A DNA stretch of 33,434 bases from Hyphococcus sp. (GCA_028285645.1 JANQOV010000008.1:1-33434); one strand, 5' to 3'; numbered from the stretch's first letter, positions 1-7,236 are shown. Translations and numbers: made by a program. The notes: generated by a model not told the origin, from the letters alone.

Positions 1-48
1 GCAAGGAAGACAGAACCCGGCTTACAGACCGTCTGGCGCTTTATTCGA

Positions 49-79
49 GCCGCGCTGAAGAACAGCGTTTCAGCGCGGC
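49..79 (-). terminator. Hairpin downstream of the DUF805 gene
   Basis: A perfect 11-bp inverted repeat (49-59 and 69-79, 9-nt loop) lies just beyond the stop codon of the leftward DUF805 gene. A second possible stem (73-80 with 91-98) overlaps it and would include the stop codon, so the two are mutually exclusive. No clear T-run follows on the minus strand, so this is terminator-like rather than a textbook intrinsic terminator. Confidence 0.4.
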
Positions 80-85
80 GCCGTA

Positions 86-637
86 TTACGCGCCGCGCAG
101 ACCGAATGAAGTGCGAGGGCCGCCGCCGGCAGGTGTTGGCGCTGTGGCCTTTTTCTTGGGCGCCGCTGCTTCGCCTTTTTGCCAGATAGGCGCATTGGAG
201 GGGGCGGTTTGCGGTGCCGCTGCTACAGGCGTCGGCCGGTACGCGTCTCGTGAACCAGGCTGGGGCCCATGGTTGTTGGCCCCGCTTTCGCCGGGCAAAA
301 ACCCGAGTTCGATGAACTGCCAGATCGGGCCAATGATCGGGATGAATGCTATTAAATACCAAAAGGCCGTTTTCCCGCGGTCATGATAACGTTTCGCCGC
401 GGCGGCGAATGAAATCCACATCAGCGGCAAGATCGCCAGGTTCACCCAAAGCGCAAACGCCGGGTCAGTTGCAAGACTGTCTGGATCAATATCGTCGGGG
501 GCCTTGCCAGCCATGACGCTCGCGACGAATACAATCGCCATCACAATCACCAGAAAGACGATGGAAAGCTGCAGCGACCACCAGGACAAGCGATTAAATC
601 GCCCGTATGGGCTGAAAAAGAAACGAATGACGGGCAT
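86..637 (-). CDS. DUF805 family inner-membrane protein
   Basis: This 183-residue protein has the DUF805 pattern: an N-terminal stretch with FSPYGRFNRLSWW, several hydrophobic helices between about residues 18 and 115, and a loop with AAAAKRYHDRGKTAFWY, where the KR-HD-G motif is characteristic. The family is widespread, membrane-embedded and has no established biochemical role. The C-terminal 65 residues are rich in Pro, Ala and Lys and are probably a disordered cytoplasmic tail. The ATG is supported by AGGGGA about six bases upstream. It is divergent from yajQ across 183 bp, so the two may share a regulatory region. Family assignment is firm; function is unknown. Confidence 0.85.
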   Translation of the reverse strand: MPVIRFFFSPYGRFNRLSWWSLQLSIVFLVIVMAIVFVASVMAGKAPDDIDPDSLATDPAFALWVNLAILPLMWISFAAAAKRYHDRGKTAFWYLIAFIPIIGPIWQFIELGFLPGESGANNHGPQPGSRDAYRPTPVAAAPQTAPSNAPIWQKGEAAAPKKKATAPTPAGGGPRTSFGLRGA

Positions 638-820
638 TAGCGTCCCCTGGGTAACGGCGTTTCTAAGCCTACCCGCTGCTGATAACGTCTCTTTTAAAAT
701 GTGGATAAAATTGCGCCCTGAGCGTTTTCCATAATGGTCTCGTCCGCAAACGGATTTTCATGCGCGCCAGCGCATTGTATAGTAAACGCAAATGCGAGTT
801 CGCCGAACAGGAGAAAGATC

Positions 821-1306
821 ATGGCGTCATTCGATATTGTTTCCGAGGTAGACCTTTCGGAAGCAGATAACGCCATTCAAAATGTAACGCGTGAAATTTC
901 GACGCGGTATGATTTCAAAGGGTCAAAATCAACGATCGAGTTCGCGGACGGCGTCATCACGATTTTCGCAGACGACGATTTGAAGCTGCGCCAGATGCAT
1001 GAGATTTTGCAAGGGAACATGCAAAAGCGCGGGATCGAACCAGGTTCGCTTGATTATCAGAAAACCGAACCGGCGGCGGGGCAATCGGTGCGGCAGAAGG
1101 TGCTCTTGAAGCAGGGGATCGACAAGGAGCTCGCCAAGAAAATCGTCAAAGCGATTAAGGGCGAAAAGTTCAAGGTCCAGTCCGCGATCCAGGGCGACGA
1201 GCTGCGCGTCACCGGCAAAAAACGGGATGATCTGCAATCTGTGATCGCCTTTGTGAAGGCGATGAAGATTGAGCAGCCATTGCAGTTCAAGAATTTCCGT
1301 GATTGA
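821..1306 (+). CDS. yajQ: YajQ family nucleotide-binding protein
   Basis: The 161-residue product begins MASFDIVSEVDLSEADNA and carries the family hallmarks STRYDFKGS near the N-terminus and LRQGID-like LLKQGIDKELAKKIVKAIK in the second half. YajQ (DUF520) is a small cytosolic protein of two ferredoxin-like domains. Members bind nucleotides, and the Xanthomonas and Pseudomonas homologues bind cyclic di-GMP and affect transcription. Whether this one does is unknown. The ATG at 821 is preferred over longer in-frame starts because AGGAGAAAG at 809-817 precedes it at ideal spacing and all known family members start here. Length matches the family. It appears monocistronic, with 76 bp before the next gene. 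Confidence 0.93.
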   Translation: MASFDIVSEVDLSEADNAIQNVTREISTRYDFKGSKSTIEFADGVITIFADDDLKLRQMHEILQGNMQKRGIEPGSLDYQKTEPAAGQSVRQKVLLKQGIDKELAKKIVKAIKGEKFKVQSAIQGDELRVTGKKRDDLQSVIAFVKAMKIEQPLQFKNFRD

Positions 1307-1382
1307 CCTTTAGGACTGGCGAGGCGTCTGGCGTTTTTGCCGGGGCTGGGTTAATACCCACGAAAAGCAGGAGTGACGTCGC

Positions 1383-1631
1383 ATGGCCGAAATTGAAACG
1401 GCGCTGTTGGAAATCATCAAAGAGCACGCCGTCGGCTTGACCGAGCCGCCGACCCGTGAGACCGAGATCAATGACCTTGGCATCGATTCCTTTTCGATTG
1501 TGGAGATCATTTACGAGGTTGAGGAAAAGCTCGGCGTTGAAGTGCCGTTTAACGCCAATGAGAATCCCTTTGGGGACATGAAAACGGTGGGCGATCTCAT
1601 TGATGCGCTCAACAATCTCATCAACAAGTAA
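1383..1631 (+). CDS. Acyl carrier protein, NodF-like
   Basis: An 82-residue acidic acyl carrier protein. The phosphopantetheine attachment serine is Ser36 in the motif LGIDSFSIVEIIYEVEE, and the following helix and the C-terminal VGDLIDALNNLI segment match ACP architecture. AGGAG at 1369-1373 serves the ATG. The sequence around and after the active serine resembles rhizobial NodF more than housekeeping AcpP (by recollection of the family, not a search). The ketoacyl synthase gene starts 18 bp downstream, so the two are almost certainly co-transcribed and co-functional. It is therefore probably a dedicated carrier for a special fatty acyl chain rather than the general fatty acid synthesis ACP, which would normally sit between fabG and fabF. 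Confidence 0.88.
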   Translation: MAEIETALLEIIKEHAVGLTEPPTRETEINDLGIDSFSIVEIIYEVEEKLGVEVPFNANENPFGDMKTVGDLIDALNNLINK

Positions 1632-1649
1632 ACCAGAGGCGCGTCACCC

Positions 1650-2861
1650 ATGAGCCGTAGTGTGGTCGTCACTGGGATGGGTGCTGTCGCGCCAGGCGGC
1701 GGCGATGTTAAGCGCTTTTGGGGATCGCTCACCGAAGCGCAATGCGCGATCGAGACACGGACTTATTCGCCGGTTGAAGATCTTTCCCTGACTTTACCAG
1801 TTGCGCCGGTGAATGGTTTTGAAGAGCGGGCGAAGTCTCTCGGCGGACAGCTGGCGCGCGCGGACCGGTTTTCGCAACTCGCCATAGGCGCCGCGGATGA
1901 GGCGGTGGCTGACGCCGGTCTTGAAATTGACGATGCGCTGTCACCCCGCGCCGCAGCGATTATCGGCACCGGGATCGGCGGACAGGCGACGTTTGACCAG
2001 TCTTACATCGCAATGCTGCGCAAAGGCCGGCGGCCGCATCCTTTATCGATCCTCAAAATCATCCCCAACGCGCCTGCGAGCCATATGGCGATCCGCTATG
2101 GGCTGCGCGGGCCCGCCTTCGCGATTTCAAGCGCTTGCGCTTCTGCGACCCACTCTATCGGCGTCTGCGCCGATTTGATCCGCTCCGGTGCTGTTGACGT
2201 TGGACTTGCTGGCGCCTCTGAAGCGATCCTCACTTACGGGGCGATGCAGGCGTGGAGCGTCATGCACATATTGGCCAATGAAACCTGCCGGCCATTCTCC
2301 AAAAACCGCAATGGCCTCATCATCGGTGAAGGGGCCGGTATTCTGGTGTTGGAAGAAGAATCTCGGGCTCGTGCTCGCGGCGCCGAAATCTATGCGCGCG
2401 TCGCCGGGTTTGGCATGAATGCAGACGGCAAGGACATGATCAATCCGGCGGTTGAGGGCGCAACGGCGGCGATCAAACAAGCGCTTGAGGGCGTCACGAT
2501 CAATAATCCGGGTGCTGTCTATATCAACGCCCATGGCACCGGCACGTTGATGAACGATCCAACAGAAACCAAAGCGATCCGAGCGGTTTTTGGCGCCGAC
2601 GCAGACCGGCTCATCGTTTCCTCAACGAAGTCCATGCATGGCCATCTCTTGGGCGCCGCCGGCGGTATTGAAGCCATCGCCGCCATTCAGGCGCTGCGTA
2701 ACAACTTGGTTCCGCCAACGATCAATTACGACGAACCGGATCCTGAATGTGACCTCAATTACGCGCCGAATGAAACCGTCGAACGTCAGCTTAACGTAGC
2801 GGTATCGAATTCTTTTGCGTTTGGCGGCCTCAACGCCGTTGTCGCTTTTGAACGCGTTTAG
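1650..2861 (+). CDS. Beta-ketoacyl-ACP synthase, NodE/FabF-like
   Basis: A 403-residue condensing enzyme of the thiolase fold that would extend an acyl chain on its partner ACP with malonyl-ACP. The catalytic triad is intact: Cys163 in SSACASATHS, His295 in NAHGTGTLMND and His330 in STKSMHGHLLGAAGG, with Lys327 in the same motif. The C-terminal NSFAFGGLNA glycine loop is present. Motifs such as CRPFSKNRNGLIIGEGAG and PPTINYDEPDPECDLN are close to what I recall of rhizobial NodE. With the ACP gene immediately upstream, the pair resembles nodFE, but there is no nod gene or nod box here. A non-symbiotic lipid or secondary metabolite role is more likely. Its last 4 bp overlap the convergent gene downstream. 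Confidence 0.9.
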   Translation: MSRSVVVTGMGAVAPGGGDVKRFWGSLTEAQCAIETRTYSPVEDLSLTLPVAPVNGFEERAKSLGGQLARADRFSQLAIGAADEAVADAGLEIDDALSPRAAAIIGTGIGGQATFDQSYIAMLRKGRRPHPLSILKIIPNAPASHMAIRYGLRGPAFAISSACASATHSIGVCADLIRSGAVDVGLAGASEAILTYGAMQAWSVMHILANETCRPFSKNRNGLIIGEGAGILVLEEESRARARGAEIYARVAGFGMNADGKDMINPAVEGATAAIKQALEGVTINNPGAVYINAHGTGTLMNDPTETKAIRAVFGADADRLIVSSTKSMHGHLLGAAGGIEAIAAIQALRNNLVPPTINYDEPDPECDLNYAPNETVERQLNVAVSNSFAFGGLNAVVAFERV

Positions 2862-3217
2862 GCGTGGGCCGTTTTTGACTTTCCCGGCGCGAATTGATGG
2901 ATGCGCGCGCGGCCCCAGCGGAAACCGCCGATCATCAAAACAAGCCCGAGATAGCGGACGATATAAATGCCGAGATCGTCGAGGAACGTTTTAAAGAGTG
3001 CTGCGATTGACGCGTAAATAGTCTGGATGTCGGCGCCGGTTCCGGCCATTGCCGCAATCGGCCACACGGCCTTGTCGATGAACAGCGCCAGCAGTCCGAC
3101 ACGCCAGATATTGGTGTCCTTGCGGATGAACATGGCGAGCAGGAAGGTCAGTATAAGGGCGCGCGGCAGGTCCGCGCCTGAGAAGCCAAGCCCTATAATA
3201 TAAATCAGATCTTCCAT
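2858..3217 (-). CDS. Small conserved-looking membrane protein, function unknown
   Basis: A 119-residue protein that I do not recognise. It has hydrophobic segments at about residues 5-30 (LIYIIGLGFSGADLPRALILTFLLAMFI), 37-60 and 83-98, and ends in a basic tail. It is probably an inner-membrane protein with two to three helices. The ATG is backed by AAGGAACGATC directly upstream on the minus strand. It converges on the ketoacyl synthase gene with a 4-bp overlap of coding ends, and is divergent from the Ada-like gene. No motif suggests an enzymatic role. Confidence 0.7.
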   Translation of the reverse strand: MEDLIYIIGLGFSGADLPRALILTFLLAMFIRKDTNIWRVGLLALFIDKAVWPIAAMAGTGADIQTIYASIAALFKTFLDDLGIYIVRYLGLVLMIGGFRWGRARIHQFAPGKSKTAHA

Positions 3218-3377
3218 GATCGTTCCTTCATTGCTGCTCTCATGGCGTCTATTTACGTCGGATTAAGGTTAACGGTCGGTAAAGCAGGCGAAATCCCTCG
3301 CCGTGGGCTATGGCGGCGCCCTTGCGCCCCGCAAGTTCCGGGTGGTTTCGGGCGGTTATCAAGCCTATCAACGTCCC

Positions 3378-4274
3378 ATGACCCAGACTGTGCTCTCCGC
3401 TAACGCCGCGCGCCGGCCGCCGAACAGCGCCCGAACGCGTCTTGACGCTTATGCGCCGGTTGCCCGGGCCATCGATTTTCTGGTCGAAAACTGGGACCGG
3501 GCTCCAAGCCTTGAAGAGACCGCCCATGAAGCCGGCCTGTCCCCGCAGCACTTCCAACGGGTTTTCAAAGCGGGCGCCGGCGTTTCGCCCAAACGCTTCC
3601 TGCAATATGTCGCCGCGGGCGAGGCCAAGCGCGCCTTTAGTCGCGGCGAAAGCGTGCTCGATGCTTCGCTTTCGGCGGGACTTTCGGGGCCGTCGCGGCT
3701 TCACGACTTGTTCCTTGTGGCGGAGGCCATGACGCCGGGCGCATACCGCAAGAAGGGCGAGGGGCTTACCATCCATTACGCTTCGGTTGACGGTCCTTTC
3801 GGGCGTGCTCTGATCGGCGCTACCGAAAAGGGGATCTGTTGGCTGAGCTTCATTGGCGATGATCCGGCGCGCTCGCTTCAGGAAATGAAACATGACTGGC
3901 CGGCGGCGACATTTGTTGAAGACAAGGCTTTTGTGGCACCGATTGCAACACGCGCATTCGCCTTCGCAACCGGCGCGGGTCCCGGTGCGCCGCTCGGACT
4001 TTATGTTCAGGGCACGAATTTTCAACTGAAGGTCTGGGAAGCGCTGTTGACAATTCCAGAAGGGCGTCTTGCGACCTATGGCGATATCGCTTGCGCTGTC
4101 GGCGCGCCAAAAGCCTCGCGCGCGGTGGGCGCTGCCGTCGGCGCCAATATGATTTCGCTGCTCATTCCCTGCCACCGGGTGATTTTGTCTTCCGGCGTTG
4201 TGCATAATTACCGTTGGGGGACGGCGCGCAAGAAGGCTATACTCGCCATGGAAGAAGCGCGAACCGCAGCTTAA
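3378..4274 (+). CDS. Ada-like protein: AraC domain fused to O6-methylguanine-DNA methyltransferase
   Basis: A 298-residue fusion. Residues about 25-115 form an AraC-type helix-turn-helix region (LEETAHEAGLSPQHFQRVFK and VLDASLSAGLSGPSRLHDLF). The C-terminal half is an O6-methylguanine-DNA methyltransferase with the suicide acceptor Cys265 in IPCHRVI and the DNA-binding FQLKVWEALLTIPEGRLATYGDIA segment. Such proteins transfer methyl groups from alkylated DNA to themselves. The N-terminal Ada phosphotriester-repair domain with its four zinc cysteines is absent, so methylphosphotriester sensing as in E. coli Ada is not expected. The ATG at 3378 is chosen over an in-frame GTG at 3303; neither has a strong ribosome-binding site, so the start is uncertain. 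The 3' end overlaps the convergent lyase gene by 4 bp. Confidence 0.88.
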   Translation: MTQTVLSANAARRPPNSARTRLDAYAPVARAIDFLVENWDRAPSLEETAHEAGLSPQHFQRVFKAGAGVSPKRFLQYVAAGEAKRAFSRGESVLDASLSAGLSGPSRLHDLFLVAEAMTPGAYRKKGEGLTIHYASVDGPFGRALIGATEKGICWLSFIGDDPARSLQEMKHDWPAATFVEDKAFVAPIATRAFAFATGAGPGAPLGLYVQGTNFQLKVWEALLTIPEGRLATYGDIACAVGAPKASRAVGAAVGANMISLLIPCHRVILSSGVVHNYRWGTARKKAILAMEEARTAA

Positions 4275-5173
4275 GGTGTGCGCTTCGCCCTGCGCGCCAG
4301 CGTCACTTTTGAGGCGGGTGCGCGGCCAAGCCGTTCCGATATCCAAAGGCTCGTTTCAACAAGCGCGTCAAGATCTGCGCCGGTTGCAAAGCCTGATTTC
4401 TCAAGCATATAGACAACATCTTCGGTTGCCACATTGCCGGAGGCGCCCGGCGCATAGGGACAACCCCCTAATCCGGATACGGATGAATCGAACGTTCTGA
4501 CGCCCTCTTCGAGCGAGGCGTAAATGTTGGCGAGCGCCTGTCCATATGTATCGTGATAATGCCCGGCAAGCGCGGTGACGGGAACGGCGTCAGCGACGGC
4601 TCGGACCATGGCGCGCGCTTCGCCCGCCGTTCCGACGCCGATCGTATCGCCCAGCGAAATTTCATAGCAGCCCATCTCGTAAAGCGCTTTCGAGACGCGA
4701 ACGACGCTGTCGAGAGCAACTTTGCCTTCATAAGGACAGCCCAGTACGCAGGACACATAGCCTCGGACTTTGATCCCGTCGGCCTTTGCCGCTTCGGCCA
4801 CCGGCCTGAACCGCTCAAGGCTTTCTTCAATCGTTGCGTTGATGTTTTTCTTTGAAAAACTTTCGGACGCTGCGCCGAAGATCGCGATGGTGTCTGCGTT
4901 CACCGCCTTTGCCGCCTCATAGCCTTTCGTGTTTGGCGTCAACACAGGATAGGAAACGCCATCACGGCGTTTGATCTTCGCCATTACCTCATCGCTCGCC
5001 GCCATCTGCGGCACCCATTTCGGGGAGACAAACGCGCCGGCCTCGACTGATGTCAGTCCGGCGTTCGCAAGACGTTCGACCAGCTCGGCTTTTGTCTCGA
5101 CGCTGACGGTTTGCTGCTCGTTTTGCAGCCCGTCGCGGGGGCCGACTTCGACGATGGTGACAGTTTCGGGCAT
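4271..5173 (-). CDS. Hydroxymethylglutaryl-CoA lyase
   Basis: A 300-residue DRE-TIM metallolyase that cleaves 3-hydroxy-3-methylglutaryl-CoA to acetoacetate and acetyl-CoA, the last step of leucine degradation. Visible are the N-terminal EVGPRDGLQNE motif with Arg13 and Asp14, the metal-binding His205 and His207 in GHYHDTYGQALAN, and the active-site loop SGLGGCPYAPGASGN with Cys238, the family signature. Its length equals that of bacterial HMG-CoA lyases. The start codon overlaps the stop of the upstream SRPBCC gene (TGATG), implying translational coupling. It lies about 1.4 kb from the mcc operon and on the same strand, separated by repeats. It could be called mvaB or liuE by analogy. Function is very likely. 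Confidence 0.96.
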   Translation of the reverse strand: MPETVTIVEVGPRDGLQNEQQTVSVETKAELVERLANAGLTSVEAGAFVSPKWVPQMAASDEVMAKIKRRDGVSYPVLTPNTKGYEAAKAVNADTIAIFGAASESFSKKNINATIEESLERFRPVAEAAKADGIKVRGYVSCVLGCPYEGKVALDSVVRVSKALYEMGCYEISLGDTIGVGTAGEARAMVRAVADAVPVTALAGHYHDTYGQALANIYASLEEGVRTFDSSVSGLGGCPYAPGASGNVATEDVVYMLEKSGFATGADLDALVETSLWISERLGRAPASKVTLARRAKRTP

Positions 5174-5628
5174 CAGGATGCTTTTTCCTTGCTTGACGTA
5201 ATGCTCAGCGCGTTTCGAACCTTGTGGCGAGTTATGTAAACATATGTAGCAAACATCGCAGCACCGAAAGTGCGCCAGCCGCCATCAATCACAATTTCAT
5301 CGATCCAACGGGAGCCTCGTCCTTCGGGAACCACTTCGAGGCGGTGATCCCAGCGTTTGATCCAGCCGCCATGCTCGCGGCTCTGTAAAAGCCGCGCTGC
5401 ATCGTCACGTTTTTCTACGTGAATTGTATGCGGCGGATTTTTCATCCAACCCCAGAATGTAACAGTGACATCAAAGGTCTGGCCTTCCTGGGCCTCGCCA
5501 GGCGGAAGGCCCTCATAGACAGCGATGTTTTTCATAGCGTCGGCAAGTTCGTCATAGCGCAGGGCGGATGCAAAAACCTGGTCGGGTCCTTCCGGGTAGG
5601 TCGCTTCTATCCTGATCTTAACCGCCAT
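5173..5628 (-). CDS. SRPBCC (START/Bet v1-like) family protein
   Basis: A 151-residue protein that looks like a SRPBCC fold: an N-terminal strand with the amphipathic IEATYPEGPDQVFASALR, a central run of strands (TFDVTVTFWGWMKNPPHTIHVE, then RWDHRLEVVPEGRGSRWIDEIVID) and a long C-terminal helix. The fold forms a hydrophobic ligand pocket; no ligand can be predicted. The start at 5628 is chosen because AAGGGA lies about seven bases before the ATG. An open frame continues upstream to 6105, but it runs through palindromic repeats and is not coding in character. The stop overlaps the start of the lyase gene by one base, so the two form an operon. A link to leucine catabolism is inferred from position only. 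Confidence 0.78.
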   Translation of the reverse strand: MAVKIRIEATYPEGPDQVFASALRYDELADAMKNIAVYEGLPPGEAQEGQTFDVTVTFWGWMKNPPHTIHVEKRDDAARLLQSREHGGWIKRWDHRLEVVPEGRGSRWIDEIVIDGGWRTFGAAMFATYVYITRHKVRNALSITSSKEKAS

Positions 5629-5780
5629 GGATTCCCTTATTTCGCGTGCTTCGCTGAAATCTGTATCTTCAACCTTGTATTGCCGGCAAGGCTTTGGGCG
5701 CCGGCTGGCGCTGATATGCAAAATGTTGGACCACATGGTTTCGAATGAATTCTGACGATCCTCGAGGTTTTGCGCCGATT

Positions 5781-5791
5781 TTGTCGGACCA
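5781..5791. promoter_or_regulatory. Candidate second GntR/FadR-type operator
   Basis: TTGTCGGACCA fits the TNGTNNNACNA pattern of FadR-subfamily regulators. It differs at one arm position from the perfect palindrome found in the mccB-ivd promoter region. It lies about 155 bp upstream of the SRPBCC start, in non-coding DNA. A near match (5723-5733) lies 58 bp closer to the gene. Matches this good are expected about once by chance in a window of this size, and one occurs inside a coding sequence at 15145, so this is only suggestive. Confidence 0.3.
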
Positions 5792-5898
5792 GATTCGACG
5801 TTTGGCATGCGCTTGCTTAAACCGTAGTGCTTTCGTTCAAACATCCGCGGTTTTCTACTGTCGAACGCGGTCTCGAAAGTGTTGCGTTTCCCCTTCCT

Positions 5899-6000
5899 CG
5901 TCATCCTGACGCGTTGATGGATGGGAACCATCAACAGGATAGAGGGGCGGCAGATGCCGAGGTCGCTCGTTCTGGATCCCAGCTTGCGCTGGGATGACGG
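5899..6000. repeat. Dispersed palindromic repeat, copy A
   Basis: A unit of about 100 bp bounded by inverted termini: CGTCATCC on the left and GGATGACGG on the right. It contains two hairpins: GTTGATGG/CCATCAAC at 5913-5935 with a 7-nt loop, and ATCCCAGC/GCTGGGAT at 5976-5995 with a TTGC loop. The second is followed by ATGACGG and preceded by CTGG, the ends shared with the other copies. Confidence 0.7.
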
Positions 6001-6210
6001 CTGTGGTTGGCCTGTTCGCATTATCGCGTTGGGTTTTTGAACATTGTTATTCATGCGCGAAGTATAAACCCGGTTCGGGGGTGTGGGATAACTATCCCCC
6101 GACACTGGGAAACATGCCGATTTTCGTGTTTAACGGGAGAAATTCCCGTGATGCGTGTACGGAATTAGCCATGTTTGAGGTACATTCTCGGCGCTGCTCT
6201 ACCCTCCTTT

Positions 6211-6356
6211 CTTACCGGCGAAAGCCGGTATCCAGAATGGCTCCACTCTCCACAGACTTCGATAGAGAGTTAACGAACATAAGCGGTGGGTTGAGACAAC
6301 AACCGCGATCGACCTCGCAAACTCCGACTGGATCCCGGCTTTCGCCGGGAAGTGCG
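6211..6356. repeat. Dispersed palindromic repeat, inverted pair (copies B and C)
   Basis: The left end has TACCGGC-GAAA-GCCGGTA (6213-6230) followed by TCCAG. The right end has CTGGA followed by TCCCGGC-TTTC-GCCGGGA (6333-6350). The two ends are inverted copies of one another, separated by about 100 bp without a gene. The layout resembles a REP doublet or a small non-autonomous element. Confidence 0.7.
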
Positions 6357-6446
6357 GATTGAGTAAGTTGTTTTCGCTTAAACTTTCGATTGATCAAGCC
6401 GCGGGGAGTCGGGAGTGGGAATGAGCGCACCGCACAAGGGGCGCCG

Positions 6447-6517
6447 ATGGATTCCAGATCTAACATGCGTGTCCCAAAACTTTGCAGTTTTGGACGCATG
6501 TAACGCCCGGAATGACG
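6447..6517. repeat. Dispersed palindromic repeat, copy D, with long hairpin
   Basis: The element runs from GGATTCCAG to CCGGAATGACGG. The central hairpin (6464-6500) pairs CATGCGT with ACGCATG and CCAAAACT with AGTTTTGG across a TTGC loop, with a 3-nt bulge on one side, giving 15 bp of stem. It begins 27 bp beyond the stop codon of the leftward PaiB-like gene, so it may also end transcription of the mcc operon. Confidence 0.7.
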
Positions 6518-6543
6518 GAGAAGGGCCGGCGCCTCCGCCCACG

Positions 6544-7191
6544 CTAATCGCTCTTTCTAATCGCGCCCCTGATAAGCTTTGCGACTTCGTGGCTTTCCGG
6601 ATGGGCGCTTTTTTCAAGATGCGTTGCAACGCTTTGCGCGTCTTCGGCGGGAAAGTCCTGGTGAAGTTTTGAAACGCCTTCAACGCGGGTGACCGCGATC
6701 TCGAACGAGACGAGTTTTGGAAACAAGGCGTCAACATAACCTTCGGGCGCGTCTTTTAGCGACCAGTCCGGCTTATCCGTCACGCCTTTGAAATTGGGCT
6801 CGACGGCGGCGGCAAGATCGATGATCAGCGTATTAAAGAATTCGCGCTCCGGCCGAATGACGGCGCGGCCGAACACATTGACAGCAGTGTAGTCCCAGGT
6901 GGCGCCGTGATCCGCCTTTGTGCGCCAGTTCGGCGAGACGTAACTGTCGGGACCCGAGAAAGCGACCAGCACATCCGCGCCATCGAGATGCGCCGTTTGC
7001 GGGTTGTTGGCGTTCATATGCGCCCGCAGCGTCGTGCGCTTGCCGTCAGTAACGTCAATGGCGAAGGGAAGGCGCGTTACCAAATGTTTGCCATCGCGGC
7101 TTGTAAACAGATGCGCAAAGGGCCGCGCTTTCATAAGCGCCAACATGACGGCGGGATCATGTTCCTGATGCGGTCTTGGCGGATAGGCCAT
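6544..7191 (-). CDS. PaiB-like FMN-binding (negative transcriptional regulator family) protein
   Basis: A 215-residue protein of the PaiB/FMN-binding split-barrel family. Recognisable are the N-terminal RPFAHLFTS and RLPFAID strands, the HMNANNPQ motif, and the signature GPDSYVSPNWRTK followed by TWDYTAVNVFG. In Bacillus the PaiB homologue was described as repressing sporulation and protease genes, but most members are uncharacterised flavin-binding proteins. AAGGAT lies about nine bases before the ATG. The gene follows mccA on the same strand after 45 bp, making it the last gene of the mccB-hydratase-mccA operon. Its role there is unknown; an accessory flavin or regulatory function is a guess. 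Confidence 0.85.
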   Translation of the reverse strand: MAYPPRPHQEHDPAVMLALMKARPFAHLFTSRDGKHLVTRLPFAIDVTDGKRTTLRAHMNANNPQTAHLDGADVLVAFSGPDSYVSPNWRTKADHGATWDYTAVNVFGRAVIRPEREFFNTLIIDLAAAVEPNFKGVTDKPDWSLKDAPEGYVDALFPKLVSFEIAVTRVEGVSKLHQDFPAEDAQSVATHLEKSAHPESHEVAKLIRGAIRKSD

Positions 7192-7236
7192 TGGCAGACG
7201 ATCCTTGGCGTGTACGGGGTAGTGCGCTGAGCGGCT

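Larger units (their letters stand above)
5629..6543. other. 915-bp intergenic region with several palindromic repeats
   Basis: No convincing gene is present between the SRPBCC gene and the PaiB-like gene. Open frames crossing the region (for example 5994-6362 on the plus strand) translate the repeats themselves and have no ribosome-binding site. The stretch holds repeat copies at about 5899-6000, 6211-6350 and 6447-6517, listed separately. It also has a short hairpin at 6133-6149 (ACGGGA/TCCCGT) and a GntR-type half-palindrome at 5781-5791 upstream of the SRPBCC-lyase operon. Confidence 0.8.

Noticed and set aside
734-820. Longer start of yajQ
   Set aside because: The ATG at 821 has an AGGAGAAAG site and matches the length of the family.
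3263-3273. TTAAGGTTAAC considered as a CtrA site
   Set aside because: The half-sites are separated by three bases rather than seven.
3249-4346. 365-codon open frame antisense to the Ada-like gene
   Set aside because: It is the shadow of a well-supported coding gene; composition is unprotein-like and no motif is present.
5629-6105. N-terminal extension of the SRPBCC gene to about 310 residues
   Set aside because: The added part translates palindromic repeats (SSQRKLGSR-type peptides), lacks a start signal, and a good AAGGGA site precedes the inner ATG at 5628.
5994-6362. Plus-strand open frame of 122 codons in the repeat region
   Set aside because: It is read through the repeats, has no ribosome-binding site and shows no protein-like pattern.
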